Shown here: positions 1 through 6,886 of the stretch, piece by piece
Layout: each line of letters opens with the position of its first letter
Position numbering within the stretch: position 1 is the first letter of the stretch
Source: Rickettsiales bacterium
Lineage (GTDB): Bacteria; Pseudomonadota; Alphaproteobacteria; Rickettsiales; JANQQO01
DNA length: 18,045 nt
NCBI GenBank assembly: GCA_028289305.1
Contig: JANQQO010000282.1
Span: forward strand, 1 to 18,045
Direction: 5' to 3'
The notes under the pieces: model-generated
The model's input: only the letters and a program-made list of their open reading frames with translations
Told to the model about the DNA's origin: nothing
Database searches by the model: none
Program-made: the position numbers and the translations under genes

Positions 1-747
1 GCTGAGGCGTGGCAGGCGCGCTAGCGTAAGCCCCAGCCCATCAACCACATCCAATAAATGCCGCACCGCCTCCCCGGGCGTATAGCCTGGCGCAAAAACC
101 AATTTCTGCGGGAAAATATCCTGCCCGTGGAGCGCCCGTAAAATATCCTGCAACGCATCCACGGAACCCAGCACCGGCACACCGCGTATCTCCCGCTCAT
201 GCTTGCTTTTATCATCGTCCAAAATCCCCACCACCGTATACGCACTGTTTTTATTGCCCGTTGCTTCGCGTAAGAAAAGTTCCGTATGATCATTCACACC
301 GACCAACAACACCAATATGGTGTTGTCTGTATGTGCGGTGGTCAGAAAATTAACCGAGAGGGTTTTTTCCCGCCACATACGGTAAGCAAAGCGCATGCCG
401 CCCAGCAGCATAATCAGCACGCACCAATTGATACCAATCACCGAGCGCGGAAATCCTTCCAGGCGATTGATCATAAACATAAACGGCAAAAAGATGAGGA
501 TACTTACCGTCACTGCCTTAATCACCGTTAGCAAATCCTGCGTGGAGGTATAGCGCCACACCGTACGATGCAGGCGGAATGTATAAAATACCACCGCACA
601 AATCGCTGAGAATAAAATCACTCCAGTCAGCGCATAGGGTTGCGCCTGCTCAATATTTTCGCCCAGTCGCAAATATAGCGACAGCAGAAAGCTCACCGCC
701 GCCACGCTCGTATCCAGCCCTATAGCAATATGCGTCTTACGTAGCAC
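1..747 (-). CDS. NDP-sugar epimerase/dehydratase, membrane-anchored (WbpM/CapD/PglF type), 3'-truncated by window edge
   Basis: Only the first 249 codons are present. The translation begins with transmembrane helices (about residues 8-26, 40-58, 78-94 and 108-120) and contains the Arg-Ser-Val-Ile-Gly-Ile-Asn-Trp stretch typical of this family's membrane domain. It continues into a CoA-binding-like Rossmann domain (about residues 143-249, with ILVLLVGVND, VVGILDDD and IRGVPVLGSVDAL). The catalytic SDR epimerase/dehydratase half would lie to the left and is not seen. Family members make UDP-4-keto-6-deoxy sugars or UDP-QuiNAc-type precursors at the inner membrane for O-antigen or capsule. The start is taken as GTG at 747 because a good GAGGGG ribosome site lies just upstream and no ATG occurs before codon 118. 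The start overlaps the end of the upstream transferase gene by 11 bp, so the two are probably translationally coupled. The family call is firm; the exact sugar is unknown. Confidence 0.85.
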   Translation of the reverse strand, partial: MLRKTHIAIGLDTSVAAVSFLLSLYLRLGENIEQAQPYALTGVILFSAICAVVFYTFRLHRTVWRYTSTQDLLTVIKAVTVSILIFLPFMFMINRLEGFPRSVIGINWCVLIMLLGGMRFAYRMWREKTLSVNFLTTAHTDNTILVLLVGVNDHTELFLREATGNKNSAYTVVGILDDDKSKHEREIRGVPVLGSVDALQDILRALHGQDIFPQKLVFAPGYTPGEAVRHLLDVVDGLGLTLARLPRLS

Positions 748-1711
748 CCGCTTTCCCCTCTTCTCGTGGCGTTAAATATAACAGAAAGCCTACCACTAAA
801 ATCACGCTTATGCCTAGTGCTACCCAGGCCAGCATAAAACTCTCGCGTGATAACAGCGCCAATGCCACTAACCCACCATTCACCAAAGCAATGCGCCGCA
901 CTACCGTAGCATGACTCTTCCCTGCACGCACTGCGCGTTGATAGAAATGTGTCGAATGCGCCTGCCAGAATTTTTCACCTCTAACAATACGCCGCAGCAA
1001 GGTCACCCCACTATCCGCCAAGTAATACGCCGGCAGAATCAGTGCGGCGGCAAAATAATCCACATGCGCCAGCTGCAGCAGCAAAAATCCGACGACAAAC
1101 CCCAAGGTTACACTCCCGACATCGCCTAAGAAAATGCGTGCTTTATGCCAATTCCATGGTAAAAAACCAAACACCGCTGCAGCCACCACCAGGCTTAGCT
1201 CTGAGCCAACGATAAAACCCACCCCAGCGCAGATACACAGCGTTTCCACTGCCGTAATCCCATCAATCCCATCCATGAAATTATACAGATTGATAAACCA
1301 CAGCCATAAAAGCCCTACTAATAGCTTATCCAGCCATAGTGGTAATAACTCACTGATAATCGCTCCGCTAAACAGGGTAGGGGAGGCAATACACAGTGCC
1401 ACCACACCCATCTGCACTACCAAGCGCAGCCAGGCGGGTAAAGAGCGTACATCATCTAAGAACGATACCGTAGCCAGCAGGAATATGCCCGCCATCACCT
1501 GCCACGGCGCAGCTATATAGGCGCCTCCTGCTAATAAGGTAGCGACAATCGCTAACCCGCCACCACGCGCCACGATGCGTGCGTGATTGCTCCGCGCATT
1601 GGGCTTATCCACCACGCCATAATGCAACAGCGCCTTACGCACTACACCCGTGCCAGCAAATGCAGCAAGTGTGCATACAAAGAAAATCAAGGCATTCGGC
1701 AACCAGTCCAT
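737..1711 (-). CDS. MraY/WecA-like glycosyltransferase family 4 (polyprenyl-phosphate sugar-1-phosphate transferase, WbpL type)
   Basis: A 324-residue polytopic membrane protein with about ten hydrophobic segments. Visible family landmarks are DKPNARSNHARIVARGGG (residues 35-52, the N-terminal loop of WbpL/WecA enzymes), the Asp pair in FLDDVRSL (84-91), NFMDGIDGI (144-152), ARIFLGDVGS (191-200) and the His-rich HSTHFYQR (252-259). Enzymes of this family move a HexNAc-1-phosphate from UDP-sugar to undecaprenyl phosphate on the cytoplasmic face. This starts an O-antigen or other glycan. The length is normal. The NFMDGIDGI form and the adjacent WbpM-type dehydratase favour an O-antigen initiator (WbpL) over MraY of peptidoglycan synthesis. 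The gene overlaps the dehydratase by 11 bp. The exact donor sugar cannot be read from sequence. Confidence 0.88.
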   Translation of the reverse strand: MDWLPNALIFFVCTLAAFAGTGVVRKALLHYGVVDKPNARSNHARIVARGGGLAIVATLLAGGAYIAAPWQVMAGIFLLATVSFLDDVRSLPAWLRLVVQMGVVALCIASPTLFSGAIISELLPLWLDKLLVGLLWLWFINLYNFMDGIDGITAVETLCICAGVGFIVGSELSLVVAAAVFGFLPWNWHKARIFLGDVGSVTLGFVVGFLLLQLAHVDYFAAALILPAYYLADSGVTLLRRIVRGEKFWQAHSTHFYQRAVRAGKSHATVVRRIALVNGGLVALALLSRESFMLAWVALGISVILVVGFLLYLTPREEGKAGAT

Positions 1712-1753
1712 GGCGCTATGCTATAGCCCATCCTGCTGTAATTGCAATAAGAT

Positions 1754-1785
1754 AAAGGGCAGCAAGGGGGGACTTGCTGCCCTTT
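1754..1785 (-). terminator. Intrinsic terminator after flgE
   Basis: A perfect 13-bp inverted repeat (AAAGGGCAGCAAG / CTTGCTGCCCTTT) with a 6-nt loop lies 28 bp beyond the flgE stop. Read on the minus strand, the stem ends in CCCTTT and continues ATCTTATT, a moderate T-rich tail. It sits between flgE and the next minus-strand gene, so it separates the flagellar operon from the polysaccharide genes. The U-tract is not uniform, so some read-through is possible. Confidence 0.72.
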
Positions 1786-1812
1786 AACGGGGAAAGAAGA
1801 AAGGGGAAAAGA

Positions 1813-3864
1813 TTAAATTCGTGTTAGCTCTTCAAGCAACTCATCCGTGGTGGTAATCACCTGCGTCGCTGCCTGATAGGCCCGCTGTGCGATAATGATT
1901 TCCGTCAGCTGGTCGGCCAATTCCACATTAGCCCCTTCCAGTGCACCGGAGACAACCTCACCCACAGCAGCAGCACCCACTTCGTTCAAGGTAAATTCAC
2001 CCGAAGCATCGCTCTGTGAGAATACGTTTCCTGAATTTACATTCAATCCATTCGGGTTCGGGAACGACGTGAGTGGTATTTTAAACAGATCGCGTGATTC
2101 TCCACTAGTAAACGAGGCAGTCACGATACCTTCCCGTGTGATCTCAAAACTATCTAACTGACCAGAGGGTACTCCGTTCTGATCTCCAAATGCGACAGTA
2201 AACGGCCCAGAAAATTGGCTTAACCCATCCGTAGTACCAATAGTACCAAGGTTTGTTGTAATAGAAGAAGGAGAGGCACCATTCGTCCAGTTAATAGTCT
2301 GTGCGCCATTAAGACCCGTGCTTACATTTGTCAACTGGCCATCACCATCGAACGTTACTGTACCAAAAGCAATAATGCCATTTTGGTTTGTTGTAGTAAT
2401 TTCCGAGGGATTCAGGGTAAACATCTCTACCAGCCAGGTGTTGTTCGCCGCTTTTGCAAAACTTAACCTCACGTCATGTCTAACACCCAAGGAATCAAAT
2501 ATAGGTATATCCCTACTGAAAGCTGCGTTAATCACTCCTGAAGCCAGGTTTTTATCCAGCACTGTGGGCTCATACACGGCCGCAATCGTAGTAGTGGAAA
2601 GGTTAAACTCGTCTAACAATTCCGTGCCACCACCACCGGTCGTATCAGTAAAGCCAATGGTCACCAGTGGATCATCCAAATTAATCGCTAGCCGTGCATC
2701 AGTTGCTGGGCTAGTAATCGTCGCATTAAGTCCGCTTGTTGCATTTACCAGCGTGGCTAACCCATCCATGGTGTTAAATCGGTTTGCAGCAGCAGCAACG
2801 TTAGACAGATTCAAGTTACCAGCAGCAATAAAGTTCGTACCACCGCCACCAGTATTTGCAAAAGCCAACGATTGGGTGGCATCATCGGCAGAAATATAGA
2901 GCCGTGTCTCACCATTTTGCAGCGTTGCCACGCGTGCATTCAGTTCCGCCACCGTGTTAATTGCATCTGCGAGTGTTTGTAGCGTGTTAAAGTCGGTTGC
3001 TGCAACAGGGGGGTTTTGGAATGTAAAAGTGTGCACCGTACCACTGCCTGCCTGAATACTTAGCCCATCACCGGCTGTGGCACCAGTAAACACACCAGTT
3101 GCTGTGGTCGCACCTAAAATAGTGCCAGCAATGTCATTACTGTCTTCAAATCCACCAAAAGTGAAGTTGGTAGCCGTAGTACCTGCCTGAGTCACCGTTA
3201 ATACGTCATTTTCCCGCAGATCCGTACCGGCACCACCAGGTGTTGGTGTAATGATGGTAGCAGAACCAATAGCATTATTGGGCGAAGCTGCGGGAAAGAA
3301 AACGGTGTCACCTGCGCCGGTAAGGGCAGCTTGTGATGCATCTAAGTTGATCCCCCAGTCAATTTGAGTCGTTGCACTCGCTTCTGCAGCAACGCCAGCA
3401 ACGTTTACATCCACTAAACTCTCTAGCAGCTGGCTAGAGGTAGTATTAGTATTGCCCGCTGCGCCAGGGAGGCGGCCATTATTATCTAGCGGCCAGCCTT
3501 GTAACTTAAAGCCAGAAGGATTCACCAAATCTCCGTCATTATTAACCCGAAAACTTCCGGCACGTGTATAGGAGATCACGTTTGAAATATCTTTCACCAC
3601 GAAAAAGCCTTGCCCAGAAATAGCAAGGTCCGTACCTACGCCCGTACTTTGGATCAGGCCTTGCTCTTCCACTTCTTGGCGTTCTGAGGCCAACACACCG
3701 CCAGGGCTGCTACCACTCACCAACGAAGAAAAGCTCACATTGCTCGCTTTATACCCCACCGTGTTGAGGTTTGCGATATTGTTTGAGATCGAACTGATTT
3801 GCGCACCGTTCGAGTTCAAACCTGTCACTGCTGTAAACAGTCCACTTTGTAGATTACCAACCAT
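1813..3864 (-). CDS. flgE: Flagellar hook protein FlgE, enlarged
   Basis: FlgE polymerises outside the cell into the hook that joins the rod to the filament. The N-terminus (SGLFTAVTGLNSNGAQISSI, then NNIANLNTVGYKAS) is the classical rod/hook D0 heptad region. GTDLAISGQGFFVV (about residues 77-90) is the FlgE/F/G signature. The C-terminus (residues 640-683, with EIIIAQRAYQAATQVITTTDELL) is the pairing D0 helix. At 683 residues it is far longer than the roughly 400 of E. coli; the extra length is a Thr/Ala/Gly-rich central region (about 150-440). That region holds two similar modules of about 62 residues, starting FNTLQTLADAIN (292) and FNTMDGLATLVN (363). Each module resembles a flagellin IN-type repeat. 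The start is supported by AAAGGAGG five to six nt before ATG. It is the last gene of fliK-flgD-flgE. Confidence 0.93.
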   Translation of the reverse strand: MVGNLQSGLFTAVTGLNSNGAQISSISNNIANLNTVGYKASNVSFSSLVSGSSPGGVLASERQEVEEQGLIQSTGVGTDLAISGQGFFVVKDISNVISYTRAGSFRVNNDGDLVNPSGFKLQGWPLDNNGRLPGAAGNTNTTSSQLLESLVDVNVAGVAAEASATTQIDWGINLDASQAALTGAGDTVFFPAASPNNAIGSATIITPTPGGAGTDLRENDVLTVTQAGTTATNFTFGGFEDSNDIAGTILGATTATGVFTGATAGDGLSIQAGSGTVHTFTFQNPPVAATDFNTLQTLADAINTVAELNARVATLQNGETRLYISADDATQSLAFANTGGGGTNFIAAGNLNLSNVAAAANRFNTMDGLATLVNATSGLNATITSPATDARLAINLDDPLVTIGFTDTTGGGGTELLDEFNLSTTTIAAVYEPTVLDKNLASGVINAAFSRDIPIFDSLGVRHDVRLSFAKAANNTWLVEMFTLNPSEITTTNQNGIIAFGTVTFDGDGQLTNVSTGLNGAQTINWTNGASPSSITTNLGTIGTTDGLSQFSGPFTVAFGDQNGVPSGQLDSFEITREGIVTASFTSGESRDLFKIPLTSFPNPNGLNVNSGNVFSQSDASGEFTLNEVGAAAVGEVVSGALEGANVELADQLTEIIIAQRAYQAATQVITTTDELLEELTRI

Positions 3865-3920
3865 AATAACCTCCTTTTGGTTGTGTTGTTCTCACAATAA
3901 ATATGCGCGAGATCGCGCGG

Positions 3921-5189
3921 TTATATCTCACCGTCATCCAGAGTTCCGGAAGGGTCTTGCCCTGGTGGAGCGGGTAAATTATCAGAATCATCGCCCGTGC
4001 CACCGGTGTTTACTGCGCCACCATTGGTGTCGCCGCCACCACCATTGCTACCCGTGCCGCCACCACTGCCGTCACCATCGCTACCATCGCCATCTCCAGA
4101 ACCTTCTTCTCCAGTACCAAAGATGATGGTTTTAGACACCGTATTACTTGCGTTATTGCCATCGCTCACCGTGATAGAAATTGTGCGATCACTGGTATCA
4201 GGCTCATCACTCGTGTTTTCATAGGTAATTGAGCGCAGCGCTTCGGCGTATTGCGCTAGTGTTGCCAGGCCTGAAAGCACCAGCACGCCATTATCCAATG
4301 ATTCTACCGTAATACCTTCAGGCAGATTGCCCACTTCTAGCACCTCATCTTCACCATTCTTAATGTTATCGATCGTCACAATCGCACGGGTGAGGATGCT
4401 GCCATCGTCATCAATAATGCTCAAATCACTATCAATCGATACAGGCCCTTCTTCTGGGTTATACGTCACAGACCCACTAAACCCTGTGATCACTGGCGCA
4501 TCGGTTACCACCGGTTCAGGTTTAGGTTCAGAAACAAAGAAGATTTCGGTGAGTGGCACTTCTAGCTGATCATCAACAAAGATAGTGATCAGGTCATCAT
4601 TGCCGAGGTTCACGCCCGTCACCGTTCCTTCATAGAACGTATCCACCGGCTCGAAGAACTCGCTGCCAGTATATTTTGCCTTCACCTCAACGCTATAGAG
4701 GCCTGCAGGAAGTAGGTTGCCAGCAGAATCACGACGATCCCACTCCACATTATGGCGGCCCGGTGCCAGCTGACCGTCACCTGTAAACACAATGCGCCCT
4801 TCGCCATTACGTATCGTAATTCTTGTTTCTTCAGAAGCTCGCTGATTGATGTAGGCGAATTCAGCGTTGCCCTGCTCTCTTAGGGCAATAGCGTCAGCTT
4901 TAATCTCAACTTCTTTGCCAGCAAAATTCACCGCATTACCAATCTGGTTGGATACTTGCAGGTCAATCAACGCCTTCAGATTATTATTGGTCTGAATCGA
5001 TTGCTCTACTTCTGAGAAAGAAACAATCTGCTGCGTGAATTCATTCGCATCCAGCGGTGAAGTGGGATCCTGATTCTCCAGCTGCGTCGTCAGCAGCTGC
5101 AAGAAATCATCAAAATCCTGCGCCAGCTGGGTAAGAGATCCACCGCTGTTAAAATTACTATCTGCAAATCCTGAAATATTATTTACCAT
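3921..5189 (-). CDS. flgD: Flagellar hook cap/assembly protein FlgD with extra C-terminal adhesin-like domain and acidic Gly-rich tail
   Basis: FlgD forms the temporary cap under which FlgE subunits assemble. Residues 21-95 show the conserved N-terminus (FDDFLQLLTTQLENQDPTSP, followed by EFTQQIVSFSEVEQ). Residues about 97-220 form the usual Tudor/FlgD-Ig pair (GRHNVEWDRRDSAGNLLPAG, then EGTVTGVNLGNDD). A normal FlgD ends about there (E. coli has 231 residues). This protein continues to 422. A proline linker (EPKPEPVVTD, 221-230) leads to a cadherin-like/Ig-like repeat (about 231-357, with VLVLSGLATLAQYAEALRSI, YENTS and ISITVSDG), a pattern common in giant surface adhesins. A tail rich in Gly, Asp and Ser (358-422) follows. 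The frame is continuous, so this is not a sequencing frameshift. The AAGGGGG ribosome site precedes ATG. It lies 11 nt after fliK and 56 nt before flgE. The FlgD identity is secure; the role of the extension is unknown. Confidence 0.92.
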   Translation of the reverse strand: MVNNISGFADSNFNSGGSLTQLAQDFDDFLQLLTTQLENQDPTSPLDANEFTQQIVSFSEVEQSIQTNNNLKALIDLQVSNQIGNAVNFAGKEVEIKADAIALREQGNAEFAYINQRASEETRITIRNGEGRIVFTGDGQLAPGRHNVEWDRRDSAGNLLPAGLYSVEVKAKYTGSEFFEPVDTFYEGTVTGVNLGNDDLITIFVDDQLEVPLTEIFFVSEPKPEPVVTDAPVITGFSGSVTYNPEEGPVSIDSDLSIIDDDGSILTRAIVTIDNIKNGEDEVLEVGNLPEGITVESLDNGVLVLSGLATLAQYAEALRSITYENTSDEPDTSDRTISITVSDGNNASNTVSKTIIFGTGEEGSGDGDGSDGDGSGGGTGSNGGGGDTNGGAVNTGGTGDDSDNLPAPPGQDPSGTLDDGEI

Positions 5190-5200
5190 GCTCTACCCCC

Positions 5201-6637
5201 TTACACGCGTATGTCTAAGCCGCTATCCGACACATACGCCGTGTATTCTTTCACGATTTCTTGTGATGTGGCATCACCAGCATCTTGGCCGTCTGCCACT
5301 AGATTATTGAAGGATTTCTGCCCTTCTCCGCCAGAAGCCTGCTGTTGCTCGCCACGCAGGCTAAAGTTCAAATTGCCCGAATCGGTCTTAATACCCGCAT
5401 CATTCAGCGCGCGCTCCAGCGTGCGTGCATCGCGTTGCAGTAAATCCAACGTCTCCTGGCGATCCACCGCAATGCTCACTGCGGTGTTTTGCCCCACATT
5501 CTGCTGCGGCATATCAATCTTGATATCTACCTGCCCCAGCTCAGCGGGATGGAGTTGAATGCGAATATGCCCTTGACCCAAATTGACCATTTGAGTCACA
5601 CGGACAGAAATTTGTTCAGCTGCAGTTGGTTGTAAAGGAAGGGAATGGGAATTGGGAACAGGATTTTTGGACGCAACTGCAGCCTTCGGAGATGTGTCCA
5701 CAATACCTAAGGCAGTATTATGGGTGACAGGGCCTTCTGAACTAGCCAAAGCGGGAGCTGCGTTCTGTGTGAAGATACCTGCTACACCTCCTTCCGGAAC
5801 CGCGTTCCCAGCGGTATTTGGTGTAATGGCGCTACCAGCGCCTTCATATGCTTGTATAGAGCGCAACAAGCTGTTTTTTGTTAGATTTTGAGGATCTATG
5901 GGTTTGTTCTGTGCTGTTTCCTTCAGCTCCGTTTGCGCTTGTCCTTTTTTCAAGGCTTCCATCTTGCGCAAATATTCTTCACGTAGGCTCAGCTGTTCTA
6001 CAGGTTTAGCAAATCGACGTGTAAATGCTTCCGGCACCGCCCCGTTAGGCGTGTTATCTGCTGTCAGCAAACTTTCCGCGCCATCAGATGCCGCCGTATT
6101 ATGCGTGCCAGCATTCTGTGCCGCTTGTGCTAAGCCATTCTGCGCACCACTATTAGCAGCAGCACCACCATTTTGCTGATTATTGATATGCGCCAGATAT
6201 TTCGCGAGCTCAGTATAACTCGTTGGAGGATTTGCAAATGCGCCTGATTGCGGCGTGCTGCCTGTCTTACTTGCCTTAGTGAGCGCCCCAGCTGTTTGCT
6301 GACTAGCGTTCTGCGCACCCTGTTGGGCAATAGCCAATACATCCTGCAGTAATGGAGATATTCCTACATGCCCAGTTTCGCCGGAAGCAGCATCACCCTG
6401 TGTACTACCTGCAGTAATAGAGTTTAGTGAAGTAAGAAGCGCTTCTGCATCTGTAATTCCGGCATCACCTGCACCCTGTGCCTGTTGTAACGCTCCTAAG
6501 AAGAAGGCGCTATTGCCTTGCCCCAGCAGATTAGTCTGCGTAGCTGCACCAGCTTTGGGAGAAAACAGGCCACCCTGCGTTCCGGCGCCGGTCAGTCCGC
6601 CTGTCTGCGAAAGCAATAATGACACAAGTGGGTTCAT
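5201..6637 (-). CDS. fliK: Flagellar hook-length control protein FliK
   Basis: FliK is exported during hook growth. It measures hook length and triggers the switch to filament-type substrates through its C-terminal contact with FlhB. Of 478 residues, the first 340 or so are low-complexity Gln/Ala/Asn/Gly-rich, as expected for a fast-evolving molecular ruler. The C-terminal Flg_hook domain (about 341-432) is clear, with the diagnostic LHPAELGQVDIKI core (362-374), then SIAVDRQETLDLLQRDARTL and a LNDAGIKTDSGNLNFSL ending. The ATG at 6637 gives the typical MNP start, but no good ribosome site is visible upstream. It is the first gene of the operon, directly downstream of a sigma-54 type promoter, with flgD 11 nt behind it. 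Confidence 0.9.
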   Translation of the reverse strand: MNPLVSLLLSQTGGLTGAGTQGGLFSPKAGAATQTNLLGQGNSAFFLGALQQAQGAGDAGITDAEALLTSLNSITAGSTQGDAASGETGHVGISPLLQDVLAIAQQGAQNASQQTAGALTKASKTGSTPQSGAFANPPTSYTELAKYLAHINNQQNGGAAANSGAQNGLAQAAQNAGTHNTAASDGAESLLTADNTPNGAVPEAFTRRFAKPVEQLSLREEYLRKMEALKKGQAQTELKETAQNKPIDPQNLTKNSLLRSIQAYEGAGSAITPNTAGNAVPEGGVAGIFTQNAAPALASSEGPVTHNTALGIVDTSPKAAVASKNPVPNSHSLPLQPTAAEQISVRVTQMVNLGQGHIRIQLHPAELGQVDIKIDMPQQNVGQNTAVSIAVDRQETLDLLQRDARTLERALNDAGIKTDSGNLNFSLRGEQQQASGGEGQKSFNNLVADGQDAGDATSQEIVKEYTAYVSDSGLDIRV

Positions 6638-6697
6638 AACACGTCACTAATTCGTTACTACAAGTAGCCATAGCTACACTACATCACCCCCTTACCC

Positions 6698-6714
6698 AGC
6701 AGGATGCGTGCCAA
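6698..6714 (-). promoter_or_regulatory. Sigma-54 (RpoN) promoter for fliK-flgD-flgE
   Basis: On the minus strand the sequence TTGGCACGCATCCTGCT matches the sigma-54 -24/-12 consensus closely. It has TTGGCACG, a 4-nt gap, then CTGCT where TTGCT/A is expected, with the invariant GG and GC exactly 10 nt apart. A start site about 12 nt downstream gives a leader of roughly 50 nt before fliK. Sigma-54 control of hook genes by an NtrC-type activator (FlbD or FleQ/FlrC class) is established in Caulobacter and many other bacteria. No activator gene lies in this window. Confidence 0.75.
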
Positions 6715-6730
6715 CTGAGCCGAATGGCAT

Positions 6731-6743
6731 TAATCATCTGATA
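6731..6743 (-). promoter_or_regulatory. Possible IHF site upstream of the sigma-54 promoter
   Basis: The minus strand reads TATCAGATGATTA, one mismatch from WATCAA-N4-TTR, inside an AT-rich patch about 17 bp upstream of the -24 element. IHF bending between activator sites and the promoter is usual at sigma-54 flagellar promoters. The motif is degenerate, so the position is the main support. Confidence 0.3.
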
Positions 6744-6813
6744 ATTAAGAATTAGTTATGGTGGTGGTGAGAAATGGCAAGGAGGAAAACCCTGCCTAAA
6801 TCGGCAGTATCTT

Positions 6814-6845
6814 CCAAAAGGCTAGGCAATATTTGCCTGTTTTGG
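6814..6845 (-). terminator. Candidate hairpin terminator downstream of clpB
   Basis: On the minus strand CCAAAA, AGGCAA, a 3-nt loop, TTGCCT and TTTTGG form nested inverted repeats with a small internal loop, 42 nt past the clpB stop. There is no long T-run, so it is weaker than the flgE terminator. It lies in the 249-bp gap between clpB and fliK, whose other visible content is the sigma-54 promoter and the possible IHF site. Confidence 0.35.
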
Positions 6846-6886
6846 TCGTTAGAATGGGGTAGGGGGTGCGTCGGATAACTAGCGTA

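Noticed and set aside
2318..2899. A 193-codon plus-strand frame opposite flgE
   Set aside because: Low-complexity mirror of the Thr/Ala-rich FlgE region, with no recognisable domain or ribosome site.
6872..6880. GGATAACTA shared between the clpB-fliK gap and the grpE-rph gap (11222-11230)
   Set aside because: Nine bases with no flanking similarity are not enough to claim a repeat family.
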